Source of the DNA: a virus
Strand: one strand, 5' to 3'
Virus record (IMG/VR): IMGVR_UViG_3300043419_000578
Span: 1 to 43,682 of that record
Length of the DNA: 43,682 nt
Shown: in pieces, positions 7,301-16,942 of the stretch
How the letters are laid out: each line of letters opens with the position of its first letter
Numbering within the stretch: the first letter of the stretch is position 1
Notes under the pieces: generated by a model
The model's input: the letters and a program-made list of their open reading frames with translations, nothing else
Databases searched by the model: none
Told to the model about the DNA's origin: nothing
Translations under genes and position numbers: made by a program

Positions 7301-10300
7301 GGAGGCAAAATAGATGCTGTATTAACTCCAGGCGAAACAGTTGTAGACCCAAAAACATATTCTGAAAATCAAGCGGCGTATGATAAGGCAAATTCAACAA
7401 AGAGAAGAATTGAATTTAGAAGTATGGGCGGAGTCCTTGGCGGATTGGTAATTCCAAAGAAAAGAAATTATGGTAATAAGTTATTTGCAGATGAAGCGCT
7501 TTCTGTACAAAAATTAGAAGAAGCTTATAGGTATGTAGATAATCTCACTGGAGATAGCTATGAAGAATTAAGACGACCAGGAATTGTATTAAATAATGCT
7601 GATGCGTTATTTAGACATGTGCCTGGAATGACAATGCAACGTGCAGTTGCAGAAGCTAGAGCTATAGATGTGGTTGCTAGAAGATCACACCAGCTATTTG
7701 TTGCAAGCAACGGCGAAGCTGGAATGGATTATCACACAGCACATGCTAAATATTTAGAGGCTAAATATCCTCATATGATATTGCCGTCTGGATCAACTAA
7801 GCAACAAAAAAGAGCAGCTTCTGGCACTAAGGATGTACAAGCTAGAAAGCAAATGGCATTGATGGTTGATTCGGTTTTCCCAGGAGCATCTTCAGATGAG
7901 TGGGCACACAGAGCGCACTTTGTTCCAATAGAGCAATCAAGGGGTCATAAGGGATATTTTGGTGAAGCTGGACACGATAGATTTAATTTAATTGGTGAAG
8001 ATTTAAGAAAAACAGTTGGCGTAAATGATATATCTCCTGTATTTTCACAAGAAGCTAAGGCTCATGCTGATCACATAGCACAAGGATTAGGGTTTGAAGA
8101 TGCAGACGACTTCTTATTAAATAAAGAAAAAATTAAGGAGTTTATTAAAACTGGTAAATGGAAAGGTCCTGGACCAGTACCACTAGGGCTTGCAAAATAT
8201 CTGAGAGCCAACACAGTAGCATTAAAGGCTACAAATCCTAGAGTTGCCGCCGCAAACCCTAGAGTAGCTATAGCTCAAAAGATTGCTGGTGCACGTAGAA
8301 ACGCTGGCGGAATACTTGGCGGTTTAGTAAAATCTGGTAAGCGAAATTACGGCAACCTATTCCTTGGAATGCCTAGAGGAATAAAAGCAGTAGAAACACA
8401 AAGAAAAGCTAGACTTAATATGGAAGAGATTGATGCTGGGCTCAAAGCTAGCCGATTTGCAGCAATGCCTCCAACAGATTTTGGCAAGTTAATATCTCCA
8501 TCAACAGGAAGAAGCTTCCCTGTTCCAGGTATTGGCGGACTATATGAAAAGGCAGATGGCACAAGAGTATTTGTTAAGCCAGTAATGGATGAGACAGCAG
8601 CACTTGCAGAACAAAGAGCAACTATTATTGCTAGAGAAGCTCATGGACTAAATGCTCCTAAGCAAGAAATTAGAACAATGATTGATCCTACCGATCCAGC
8701 AGGCAGAAGAAAGCTATTGGTTTTAGAATCTCCTTACGATGAAGCATTTGCAAAAGCATCTGGAGAATTTACAAAACAAGATTATTTCAAGCAATTAGTT
8801 GCAGCTAACTTAAGAGGAGACAGAGATTTAAGCCCAGACAATCTTTATGGAAGCACATTAAATGACGTAGGTACTGCTGGTGTATTTAAGATGGCATCTG
8901 GCAAGAGAACGTATGAAGAAAATATGACTTCAATGAAAGACCAAGCAAATATTAATCTGCTAGGAGTAAAGGGCGGAGCAAGAAGATTCTTTGCTGAATC
9001 TACTCTAGCTATTCCAAAGGGAATGACTCCAAAGCAATATCATAAGGCAATGATCGATGAGATAGATGAGGTATTGCCAAGACTTGAAGAAACAGTAGCC
9101 AAATCTCTAGGTCAATTAAATGCACAAGAGTCTGCTGTATATGCAGCAATGATTCAGAGACTTAAAGATGGAAGAAAAGTAAACTGGGAAGAATTCCACG
9201 GAATTCATTCTGCAGTTAAAGTTGCAGCACCAAAGGCTCTTACTCCCGCCGCACTTAAAAAGCTAAAGGAAGAAGCAGAACTAAGAATTAGACAAAGAGG
9301 ACATGCAATATCTCTTTCAGACAATTCTTTTAAAACTCCTCTAAATGGATTTAATGGTGGAGGCTTAATTGGCAACGTCTTAAAGGGCGTAGCTATGAGA
9401 AAAATTGGTGCAGGCTTTGGACCAACAGGTGCACCTAAACCAAGCATGTATGAGTCAGCTCCATGGGGAGTTAATTCACTTTCAATTCAAATGGCAGAGA
9501 CCCTATTTGCTAATTCTGGATTAAGAAAAAATACACAAAAATTACTTTACGATAAGTTTGCTGCTGCACTAGCAAAAGAAAAGCCTTATGGCTATGTTAA
9601 GGGTAAAGACGGTTCACTTCAAAGAGCACTTGAGCCAGATTCACTAGATGCAGTTATTAGATTAGCCGCATCAGATCTATTCGGTGACAGGAATGTTATA
9701 AGACAGCTTTCTCCAATAGACAAAGACATACTTAGAAATAAATATTTAAATTGGGATTCTAAAAAGAATACACCAATGACTGCAGAGCTTCAGAAGAAGA
9801 TCTTCGGTATTGATGGCAAGAGAGAAATGGGTGGTCCAGTATCTCCAGGACAAAATTATGTTGTTGGAGAAAAGGGCCCAGAAATATTTAGTCCTTCACA
9901 GAGCGGAAAGATAATACCAGGATTTGCACTTGGTGGAATGATCAAGAGAAGCAAAGATTTTTATGGAGAAAAGATTACAGATGTAAGTCAAATTACATCT
10001 CAAGGGCAAGCAAAGAGACTTCTTAAATCAGGAGACCCTAGCCAAAGGGCTTTAGGTCAACTTTATTTAAATAACTTAGCAGCAGGAAAGGTTCCAGCAC
10101 CTGCACCTGCAAGAGTAATTACACCTGGGCCATTATCTGTAGCAAAAACAACTATAGTCGGAAACGGCGGAGTAAGAACAAATGCTTATGGCCTTCAAGG
10201 ATCTTTGCCGTATGCACCAGGACTAAAACTTCCGCTTAGACAATTTAACATGGCAATTGATTCCGCATTGCTATCCATAACTAATGGACTTAAAACATCT

Positions 10301-13204
10301 TCTACAAAATTAATAACAAGAGCTAAAATTGCAGCCTCAGATATATCAGCAAGCATAAATGCACTGGGAACTAAAATAAAAGACTCAGGATTTAGAACTG
10401 CTGGAATGATACAGAATCGTAAAAATACAATTGGAGAACAAAAAACAATAGCTGCTAGCGCCCCAGGACCAATTTTTAATCCAGCGTATATCGATAGAAG
10501 TGGTAAAGAGGTACCAGCATCTAGAGCAGATAAAGCAATTAGAAGATCCTTTATGGCAAATGCTCGTTATTCTACATCAGCAATGGCACATCCAGTTCAA
10601 TATATGAAAGCAAAGGGTATTGTAAACCCAGAACTTGGTGGCGGTGGAATTGGTATGATGGCTGGATCACTTGGTGGTATGGCAGCAGGATATGCTATTG
10701 GAGATAAACTTGGCGGACAAAATGGTGCAATGATGGGAAGTATGGTCGGCTCAATGGCTGGCCCATCACTGATAAAGGGCGCAGGGAAAATGGTTGCAAC
10801 ACGTGCAGCAGCAAGTGCCGCAACAGCAGGATTAGCTTCCGCAGGATTTGGAGCTACTGCAGCGGCAGCAGCTGGATTAGTCGCACCACTTGCAGCAGTA
10901 ACAGCTGCAGTTTATGTTGGATACAAAGCATGGAAGCATTATAAAGAAGGGCAAACCCTTAACATATCTACATTTGGTATGACTGCAGAAGCGGCTAAAA
11001 AAGCCAACCTAAGATTCACAGACTTTGGCGCAAAGATAAAAGATACCATCCAAGATTCAAAAGATATGGCAGCTGCAAACAAACTTGTTTACGAAAGCAT
11101 GAAGGATGGCGGTACCCCATTCCAAATGACTATTGCAGAATATAAGAAACTCAAGGTAGAAGTTAAAGAAACATTTGGGGAGCAAATTAAAGCGCTTGAT
11201 CGCCAGCCATCGAATAAAGTTCCAGATGCAGTACGCAGAATTAAAGAGCAGCTTATAGCTGCTGGAATGTCTGCTGAAGAAGCAACTAAAAAGGTTTATA
11301 CAATGCTTCAGCTTTCAAATAAGAAAGACCAATCAATTACTGCAACAATGGGTAACAAAGACTTCAAGAATATTACGGATGCACAAACAGCTGCAGTATC
11401 TTCTGTAACTAGCTTTGGTAAGGATACAAGAGACCAAGGAAATAAAGAAAAGGCAGCATCACTTAACACAGCCTTGATGGCAACTGAGACTGGAATTAAT
11501 GACCTTATTGCAAAGAGAGAACGCCTTGTAGCAAAAGATTTAAGCGGGAAGACAAAGTCATTGTCATACACTGAAGCTGAAAAGATTATGATAGATCAGC
11601 TAAATACTTCTAAGGAAGCTACTACTAAAATAACTCAGGGCACAGTAGATGAAATAGCTAAGACAAATCCAGAAGTTAAAAAGATGATTAATGGATCAGA
11701 TACTATTGTTAGCACATGGCAGAAGATTAGACTAGAGGCTCTAGGATTTAAGGGAGATCTTTCAAAGCTAAATGCTGAGCAGGCTGCAGTAGCAGCTAAC
11801 CTATTTAGCTCTGTTAGCGAGTCAGTACAAAAGACTAACAAAGAAGGTATCCTTAAGGGTCAATACGAAAACCTAGAAAAACTAAAAGGCCAAATTGCAT
11901 CTTATACGAAAGCACTCAAGGGACAAACTGCAGCGCAGCAAATATCAGACAGAGATAAACTGTCTGCACTTAATAAGCAGATTGAGGCAAATAATAAGTT
12001 AGCTGAAGCTAGAAAGAAAGCATTAACTGCTGCACAGGCAGACGCAGACCTTGGAAGAGAAATTGAAAAAACAAGAATGCAGATGCAGAATGCTGCAGCA
12101 AGCGGAGATACCCAGAAGGCACAAGAGCTTAGACTGGACTTAGAAACATTAACAACCCAGCAACAAACAGAGTCTCAAACTAAGGCAATTGATAAAGCAA
12201 ATGAAGCTGCAAATGCTCCACTTAAGGCAGCAATTGAAGCTATGGGCAATAAGCAGCAAAAGCTTGCAGACAGTGCAGCATTAGCTGGAGACAGCCTAGA
12301 TAAAATTAGAGATAAGTATGATAAGCAATTAGCTGCCATAGATAAGGTTAATAATTCAATGACCGCTCTTTATGCAAACGCTAAGCTTGCTGGAGTATCT
12401 ATTGAGGATTATGTTAAGAAGAATAAAGAAGCAGCATCTGCATTAGTCGCAGATTATGAAGCAGCAACTGGTAAAAAGATGGATCGCTACACAGTAGGAA
12501 AAGATGGCAAAAAGGTTCCAATAGATCCAACTACAAATGCACTTTCAGTACTTTCTAAGTCTGGAGCGCAATCAGGAATTGATGCATTAAAGATAACTGG
12601 TGGCAAGACACTTAAGGATGTTTATGATGCAATTAAGAATCCAAATGCCAAGGCTCCACTTAGAAAAGATATCGCAGTGTCTGGTGATTATTCAAAGAGC
12701 ATGGAAGAAAAAACATTTAATGGCGTAAAGACAAAGGTTTTAAATGCGGAAGCAAGAGAAGCAATTGGCAAAAGAGAAAACCTTCAGTTAAATGAAACAT
12801 TTATTTGGAATGGCCAAAGATATGGCAAGAGCCAGAAAAATGGAAACATAGTATTTATGGGTAAGGCTGCAACTGGAGTACAGGGCGGAATGCCAGGAAT
12901 GTATCTTGTTGGAGAAAATGGTCCAGAAATGGTTCACTTAAAGAACCGTGCTAATATTATGCCAAACGATGTAATGAAAACTTTGGCTGCCGCATCTCCT
13001 AGATATAATTTTAATAAAGCACAATACAATATGAAGGAAGGAACTGCTTCTGGGAATTCATATGTTGTGAACCAAAACATATATGCATCTGAAGGAATGG
13101 ATGTCGAAGCATTGTCAAATATGATTATCAAAAAGGCTGAAGTTGTTATTGGACAAAAGGCTAAGATTAATGTTAAAATGGTTGGACAGGGGAAAAACAT
13201 ATAA
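4397..13204 (+). CDS. Tail tape measure protein, giant, with inserted globular modules
   Basis: 2935 residues from TTG 4397, with AAGGAG at 4384-4389. It sets tail length and is ejected ahead of the DNA. In order: coiled-coil N-terminus (to ~150); TP901-type tape measure core (~170-430), including a GLTVPLAAFGMAA segment; a membrane-like hydrophobic segment (~530-578); Gly-rich linkers; globular modules at ~1011-1303 and ~1304-1640; another at ~1670-1850; a Gly/Ala-rich hydrophobic stretch (~2082-2185); long helices; and a C-terminal VGENGPEMV motif. A related VGEKGPEIF motif occurs near residue 1823. Linkers starting at Gly1011 and Gly1304 share the pattern GGxLGGLV followed by KRNYGN. The second module looks kinase-like (see findings). 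At about 1.5 angstrom per helical residue the upper bound on tail length is roughly 440 nm. Inserted folds would lower this. Confidence 0.95.
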   Translation: MADQNIVTNITATANFSSLTAQLQAVTSQLLKLQATTIGLNKNLTSQVGVMNRQFDETMRSTGQFSRHFVTLTSDVSKFGQNLDSGRMKLGQYFQTWQGHTRKTSTLVKELAKQQVMLENAVVQPLGKNAQGLMQYNVMVQSGLDATKNKSALLRQELSIMNKVMMDGSNQLINWGKNTQWAGRQLTVGLTVPLAAFGMAAAKAFRQADEELVRLTKVYGGLTATSSEDLLRVRKDVAALSRELASGLGANFTETIALAADIAATGKEGTELLDSTRQTTRLAILGEVDRQEAMKATLSIQTAFGQSTEQLAQSIDFLNAVENQTSTSLADLVEAIPKAGPVVKALGGDVQDLALYLTAMREGGINASEGANALKSALASIINPTKVAKEQFMGFGIDLGGIVDKNAGNLTGTVMALKDSLDSLDPLSRARAIEQLFGKFQFARINALFENLGKEGSQTLQVLDLMKASTQDLASISERELKAMTESASGKYKRALEAVKADLAVIGEQFLKVGTFVLNAIDGIVKFIGNLPGPIKAVLGFIGSLTAIAGPIIMLTGVLANFFGYIIKGIFALKNIGKGGTGFKLLTPELMAASAAAETVEQAFYSDTKAAATFSDAVMTLAASFEKLRQNAMSATVATSNSMSTVGGNTVMRGGGRIVDKENPLVGKAYSRDMSHVIPTGSKTPQQRADETIFSTVPGPKPVNLRLSNSAQTYMNDDLPRINGVTSVNGVSNGIVAAEAAKWHSMTAALAMQSKAEIAQLKAEVAATGTVTASLTDSYQALLPQMTKITSLAADETALIVKQLQAGKITVEAARAKIFALNAQVEAMMVQTAQGVATAQARNISLATVPLTTQPVVSAAGKSNMKELFHKTETSKLVDSIARGLGVRTSGAGYSIQTTKPRRLNAGGRTGGVYEPEKHGAVVPGDTSINYDNTPARVPLGGFVLNQEASRNNPELVERAKQSYGMNGGGKIDAVLTPGETVVDPKTYSENQAAYDKANSTKRRIEFRSMGGVLGGLVIPKKRNYGNKLFADEALSVQKLEEAYRYVDNLTGDSYEELRRPGIVLNNADALFRHVPGMTMQRAVAEARAIDVVARRSHQLFVASNGEAGMDYHTAHAKYLEAKYPHMILPSGSTKQQKRAASGTKDVQARKQMALMVDSVFPGASSDEWAHRAHFVPIEQSRGHKGYFGEAGHDRFNLIGEDLRKTVGVNDISPVFSQEAKAHADHIAQGLGFEDADDFLLNKEKIKEFIKTGKWKGPGPVPLGLAKYLRANTVALKATNPRVAAANPRVAIAQKIAGARRNAGGILGGLVKSGKRNYGNLFLGMPRGIKAVETQRKARLNMEEIDAGLKASRFAAMPPTDFGKLISPSTGRSFPVPGIGGLYEKADGTRVFVKPVMDETAALAEQRATIIAREAHGLNAPKQEIRTMIDPTDPAGRRKLLVLESPYDEAFAKASGEFTKQDYFKQLVAANLRGDRDLSPDNLYGSTLNDVGTAGVFKMASGKRTYEENMTSMKDQANINLLGVKGGARRFFAESTLAIPKGMTPKQYHKAMIDEIDEVLPRLEETVAKSLGQLNAQESAVYAAMIQRLKDGRKVNWEEFHGIHSAVKVAAPKALTPAALKKLKEEAELRIRQRGHAISLSDNSFKTPLNGFNGGGLIGNVLKGVAMRKIGAGFGPTGAPKPSMYESAPWGVNSLSIQMAETLFANSGLRKNTQKLLYDKFAAALAKEKPYGYVKGKDGSLQRALEPDSLDAVIRLAASDLFGDRNVIRQLSPIDKDILRNKYLNWDSKKNTPMTAELQKKIFGIDGKREMGGPVSPGQNYVVGEKGPEIFSPSQSGKIIPGFALGGMIKRSKDFYGEKITDVSQITSQGQAKRLLKSGDPSQRALGQLYLNNLAAGKVPAPAPARVITPGPLSVAKTTIVGNGGVRTNAYGLQGSLPYAPGLKLPLRQFNMAIDSALLSITNGLKTSSTKLITRAKIAASDISASINALGTKIKDSGFRTAGMIQNRKNTIGEQKTIAASAPGPIFNPAYIDRSGKEVPASRADKAIRRSFMANARYSTSAMAHPVQYMKAKGIVNPELGGGGIGMMAGSLGGMAAGYAIGDKLGGQNGAMMGSMVGSMAGPSLIKGAGKMVATRAAASAATAGLASAGFGATAAAAAGLVAPLAAVTAAVYVGYKAWKHYKEGQTLNISTFGMTAEAAKKANLRFTDFGAKIKDTIQDSKDMAAANKLVYESMKDGGTPFQMTIAEYKKLKVEVKETFGEQIKALDRQPSNKVPDAVRRIKEQLIAAGMSAEEATKKVYTMLQLSNKKDQSITATMGNKDFKNITDAQTAAVSSVTSFGKDTRDQGNKEKAASLNTALMATETGINDLIAKRERLVAKDLSGKTKSLSYTEAEKIMIDQLNTSKEATTKITQGTVDEIAKTNPEVKKMINGSDTIVSTWQKIRLEALGFKGDLSKLNAEQAAVAANLFSSVSESVQKTNKEGILKGQYENLEKLKGQIASYTKALKGQTAAQQISDRDKLSALNKQIEANNKLAEARKKALTAAQADADLGREIEKTRMQMQNAAASGDTQKAQELRLDLETLTTQQQTESQTKAIDKANEAANAPLKAAIEAMGNKQQKLADSAALAGDSLDKIRDKYDKQLAAIDKVNNSMTALYANAKLAGVSIEDYVKKNKEAASALVADYEAATGKKMDRYTVGKDGKKVPIDPTTNALSVLSKSGAQSGIDALKITGGKTLKDVYDAIKNPNAKAPLRKDIAVSGDYSKSMEEKTFNGVKTKVLNAEAREAIGKRENLQLNETFIWNGQRYGKSQKNGNIVFMGKAATGVQGGMPGMYLVGENGPEMVHLKNRANIMPNDVMKTLAAASPRYNFNKAQYNMKEGTASGNSYVVNQNIYASEGMDVEALSNMIIKKAEVVIGQKAKINVKMVGQGKNI

Positions 13205-13653
13205 TGGCAGCTTTATTTTTACCAGTAGGCTCAGCACTGTTTATACAGGATGCCAATAACGCCTGGCAAAAACTAACTGAACATAATAGGTCACCCGTAT
13301 CTGTAGATGTTCAGCGCTTTGAGCAGACCTCTAGAATGGCCAATGGAAGCCTTAGAAAGCTGTTTATAGCCGATAAGAAGAACGTATCTACTTCCTGGAC
13401 CATGGTTCCCTCCTACTCCACTATGACCGTTGACGGAGGCTGGGGAGCAGAAGACTTAAAGACATTTTATTTAAGCGCTAAAGGACAAGGTACATTTAAT
13501 GTTCGTATAGCCTATAATTCTGCCAGAACAGAAGACTTTGCCGCAAGCTTTACCTCATGCTCATTTAATTTAATTAAACGAAATGTAAAGGGAAAAGCGG
13601 CGGATACAGCACAAGCATTTTGGGATGTAACTATTGCACTGGAAGAAGTATAA
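13204..13653 (+). CDS. Minor tail protein (distal tail region)
   Basis: 149 residues, start codon overlapping the tape measure stop (TAATG). It is predicted beta-rich, with SVDVQRFEQTSRMANGSLRK near the N-terminus and TIALEEV at the end. Genes directly after the tape measure in siphoviruses encode distal tail or hub proteins that nucleate tail assembly. The short length fits a single beta-sandwich such as a distal-tail N-domain. No enzymatic motif is visible, so the specific role is inferred from order only. Confidence 0.6.
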   Translation: MAALFLPVGSALFIQDANNAWQKLTEHNRSPVSVDVQRFEQTSRMANGSLRKLFIADKKNVSTSWTMVPSYSTMTVDGGWGAEDLKTFYLSAKGQGTFNVRIAYNSARTEDFAASFTSCSFNLIKRNVKGKAADTAQAFWDVTIALEEV

Positions 13654-16600
13654 TGCAAACAGTAAGCCAGTCAACTCTAGATAAACTAAATACATCTGCA
13701 TCATATTCAATGTCAGGCGGATGCTGGCTAGAATATAATATGAACGATTTAATTTTAGATGCTGTGGTTACAGCCACACCAGCCGATACTGCAACTCAAA
13801 CAGATCCAATAACAAAGCAAACATACCAGCCATTTAAAAAACTATTTCCACTTACAAGTATAATTGACCCAAGAAGACCTAGCGTAGCAGGCATAAAGTA
13901 TTTTATTTTAAATAAGAACGTAGTTAATAGCATTCCAAAATACAACGTTTCTTCAGACCTTCCAGTAAGAACTTATTTTTCTAGCCCAAAAAATCAATAT
14001 AAATTCTGGGTATCTCCTAAATCTGGAGGAACAATTTTAGATAATTTTAGTTTTACGGTAGAGTACCCAGTAGCAAAAACTGCTGTTGCGAATACGGTAC
14101 TTGTTAAATTTGAGACATCTTATTCTAAGCCGTCTACATGGTCCATTAAAATACAGGATCACGCTGGTGCTGAAACAACAATATCCACAAATGGAGTTGT
14201 GCCAGATAATGGAGTATTTCAGTTATACTGGAATGGATCCTCATGGTCTACTACAAAATTTACAACACCCTCTGCGCCAGTCAATGTTAAAAAAGTCATT
14301 GTAGCAGTAAATACAATTAGCGTTGCTGACTCCTACCTTGGAGTAATAGAAGTCGGAGCCAGATATATACAGGATGTATCAAATAGAATAGTTTCTTTTC
14401 AAGTTTCAAAAACCTCATCTGATGATTCATCTGGCATTGTCCCAGTCGGATCTGTAACTGCAAATGCCTTATCTATGTCGCTTGAGGGCTACGATAAAAA
14501 AGGCATTGAGTATGATAAAACAATGCCATTCAATAAAGATAATATTAATCTATATAAGAATGTAAAGGTCACTCCATTTAATAAAATAGGAGATGATGTT
14601 ATCCCGCAGGGAGTATTTTATATAGACTCCTTTACCTTGTCTGAATTTGGAGACATTGATATCCAGGGATTAGACGGAGCAAAGTTCTTGCAAGAAATTC
14701 TAGCCCCAGACATTGTTATTCAAAATGCACCATCACAAGCAATTATTAGAAGGTTGCTAGATAGCGTGGGGTTTACGGGATATAATTTTAATACATACGG
14801 TAAAGCAGATCCAAACAAAGTTGACTCTGCTACTATAGTCCCATTATATTGGTTTACAGAAGATACAAAAACTGTATGGCAACACATTCAAGATCTATGT
14901 AGAGATACACAGATGATAGCAACATTTGATAACAATGACATCCTGCAGTTTTATCCTAGAGATTATTTGTTTGATAAAACAAGGGGATCTAGTTTTAAAT
15001 TTAGAAGCGAAACCAAGGGCTCAAACATTGCTAATATAATATCTTTAACTAAAGAAACAGTTCCTTCTGTTAAAGCAGTAAAGGTAATATACACTCCAAT
15101 CATTAGTACAAACTATAGCGGATCTTCCGATAATCTTTATGTTTCTCCACCAGCCGCAATTGGTGCAGCTGCGCTGCAGACTACTTTGTTAGCTACGGCG
15201 CCAGCCGAAACAGATGCTCCCAAAGGAGTAGTCTCACTGTCTCCAATTAGCGTTTACAGCGATTTAGCAGATACATCTTTTTATAATAAATCTGGCTATT
15301 TCTTAATTAACAATGAAATAATTGAGTACGATGCAATTGAATTTAGCTATGAGCCATTGGTTCCTATCGCAGGTAAACTTCTTGAATATAAATGGATAAC
15401 ATCAGACTCAGATATTGCAAAGTTTCTTGGTGAAAGTAAAATAAATTCTTTTAAGCCTACGCTTAGATATAGAATCAAAGAAAGAAATGCATTTAATGCT
15501 ACTGGCAAGGGCGTTGGTGTCGGAGAATCTCATAATGTAAATATTGATGACTTAAAGGCAGAGTGGCTTGGGTCTAAGCTGAACCTATCTGCAAAGACAA
15601 ACGCTGCAGACCCAGGAGTATTTTCATTAAGGCAAACAGATGGATCTGGGAAATCTGTATCTAGATCGCTGCTTACAATGGTTGCGCCAACATCCAAGAA
15701 AGAATATCACTGCGCTACAATCTCGCCTAGCCCCTCTTTTACAACACAAACATATTTTTCAATAGGAACAGCCCTATTCTTTAAGCTTGCTAAGTCTTCT
15801 AACGGAAGAACAACGGGAGAGCAGTTTGTTTCTGCTGGACTAGGCATAGGCCTTTCTGCAGATTTACTAAACGGATATATTTTAAAAATTGGAACTTCCC
15901 AAAATGTTGCAAATAAAGGCTTGAATTACAGAGACGTTCAATTAGTTAAAGTTGTCAATGGTGTAGAAACACCAGTTTCTGACACTCAGAAAACAGAAGA
16001 CACATCTATTACTGGAGTATCTGGTGGAGAATTTTATAGAGTAGATGTAAGAGTATCTAAAGCAACTGCTGGTAAGCTAATATTTAAGATTAAGTTTAAT
16101 AACTCAGTTATAACGGCAACAGACACTGAAGCACTGACATTAAATAATAGAATATCTTTAATTGCCATTGAGGGAGAGTCCGCATTTGATTATGTTTATA
16201 CAGCATCATTAAAGAAGGAGGACTTTGCTGGCTCTTATTCTTACGACAATTACGGATCATATGTTGGGTCAGCTACAGAACTAAAGAATGTGTTTGGTGA
16301 TTTTACAGCCGTAGGATCTGCATCTACAATATCAAGCCCATGGATAAAAGAATTTGGGCCAGTTGCCAGAGAGATTAAAAAAATATCTACTAAGTATGCA
16401 ACCAGACCAGGATTTGTTAAGTATCCTCAAATAATATTAAACCCCAACGTCACCTTGCTTGGGTATGACGCAAACTCGTTTGGAATTGATGCATATATTT
16501 TAAATAACACTGGGGCGTTTGTTGATTTAGCAGACGGCGGACAAAAAAGTTTTATTGTAGTAGGAGAAACAGTAGCCCCACTCGACCCGTTTGAATATAT

Positions 16601-16922
16601 TGATCCAGAACTATCTGCCACCAAAAATGATGAGCAGGTTGCATTTGAATCTATGTGGATACAAAAAGAGTCTGAGGCTAAAAAGCTTTCCGATTGGATG
16701 AAAACTCAATGGTCTAAGCAGCAGACAGTCATTCAAATAGATGTGTTCCCAAATCCTATTATTGAAACAGGCGATGTGGTTGAAATATCTTATCCAAACA
16801 ATACAGTCTATTCAACTGAAGATACTGGTAAAACGGCTGGTAAATACATAGTCCTAGATATCGAGCAAGGATATAGCCAGTCCCCATCTACAAAACTTAC
16901 CTGCAGGTCGATTTATGTTTAA
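13653..16922 (+). CDS. Large tail-tip/baseplate hub protein
   Basis: 1089 residues. The start at 13653 was chosen over an in-frame extension to 13620 because it gives TAATG coupling with the upstream stop and a GGAAGAAG site 5 to 12 bases before it. The region of about 240-460 (containing GVFYIDSFTLSEFGDIDIQGLDG read in parts, then WQHIQDLCRDTQMIATFDNN) resembles tail-hub proteins of the prophage-tail/gp27-like class. The C-terminal end (ETGDVVEISYPN, KYIVLDIEQGY) also matches that class. It probably forms the tail tip and contacts the host envelope. The middle third (~620-900) contains a jelly-roll-like beta region that could bind carbohydrate. Confidence 0.65.
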   Translation: MQTVSQSTLDKLNTSASYSMSGGCWLEYNMNDLILDAVVTATPADTATQTDPITKQTYQPFKKLFPLTSIIDPRRPSVAGIKYFILNKNVVNSIPKYNVSSDLPVRTYFSSPKNQYKFWVSPKSGGTILDNFSFTVEYPVAKTAVANTVLVKFETSYSKPSTWSIKIQDHAGAETTISTNGVVPDNGVFQLYWNGSSWSTTKFTTPSAPVNVKKVIVAVNTISVADSYLGVIEVGARYIQDVSNRIVSFQVSKTSSDDSSGIVPVGSVTANALSMSLEGYDKKGIEYDKTMPFNKDNINLYKNVKVTPFNKIGDDVIPQGVFYIDSFTLSEFGDIDIQGLDGAKFLQEILAPDIVIQNAPSQAIIRRLLDSVGFTGYNFNTYGKADPNKVDSATIVPLYWFTEDTKTVWQHIQDLCRDTQMIATFDNNDILQFYPRDYLFDKTRGSSFKFRSETKGSNIANIISLTKETVPSVKAVKVIYTPIISTNYSGSSDNLYVSPPAAIGAAALQTTLLATAPAETDAPKGVVSLSPISVYSDLADTSFYNKSGYFLINNEIIEYDAIEFSYEPLVPIAGKLLEYKWITSDSDIAKFLGESKINSFKPTLRYRIKERNAFNATGKGVGVGESHNVNIDDLKAEWLGSKLNLSAKTNAADPGVFSLRQTDGSGKSVSRSLLTMVAPTSKKEYHCATISPSPSFTTQTYFSIGTALFFKLAKSSNGRTTGEQFVSAGLGIGLSADLLNGYILKIGTSQNVANKGLNYRDVQLVKVVNGVETPVSDTQKTEDTSITGVSGGEFYRVDVRVSKATAGKLIFKIKFNNSVITATDTEALTLNNRISLIAIEGESAFDYVYTASLKKEDFAGSYSYDNYGSYVGSATELKNVFGDFTAVGSASTISSPWIKEFGPVAREIKKISTKYATRPGFVKYPQIILNPNVTLLGYDANSFGIDAYILNNTGAFVDLADGGQKSFIVVGETVAPLDPFEYIDPELSATKNDEQVAFESMWIQKESEAKKLSDWMKTQWSKQQTVIQIDVFPNPIIETGDVVEISYPNNTVYSTEDTGKTAGKYIVLDIEQGYSQSPSTKLTCRSIYV

Positions 16923-16925
16923 TGA

Positions 16926-16936
16926 AATGGTAGAAT
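16926..16936 (+). promoter_or_regulatory. Extended -10 promoter, leaderless start
   Basis: AATGGTAGAAT is an extended -10 element (TGG before TAGAAT at 16931-16936). The ATG of the next gene begins at 16943, six bases later, where the transcription start is expected, so the transcript would be leaderless. No good -35 is seen (TCGATT lies 17 bases upstream). The same AATGGTA core recurs at 21009, 30685 and 43510. Confidence 0.55.
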
Positions 16937-16942
16937 CTTAAT

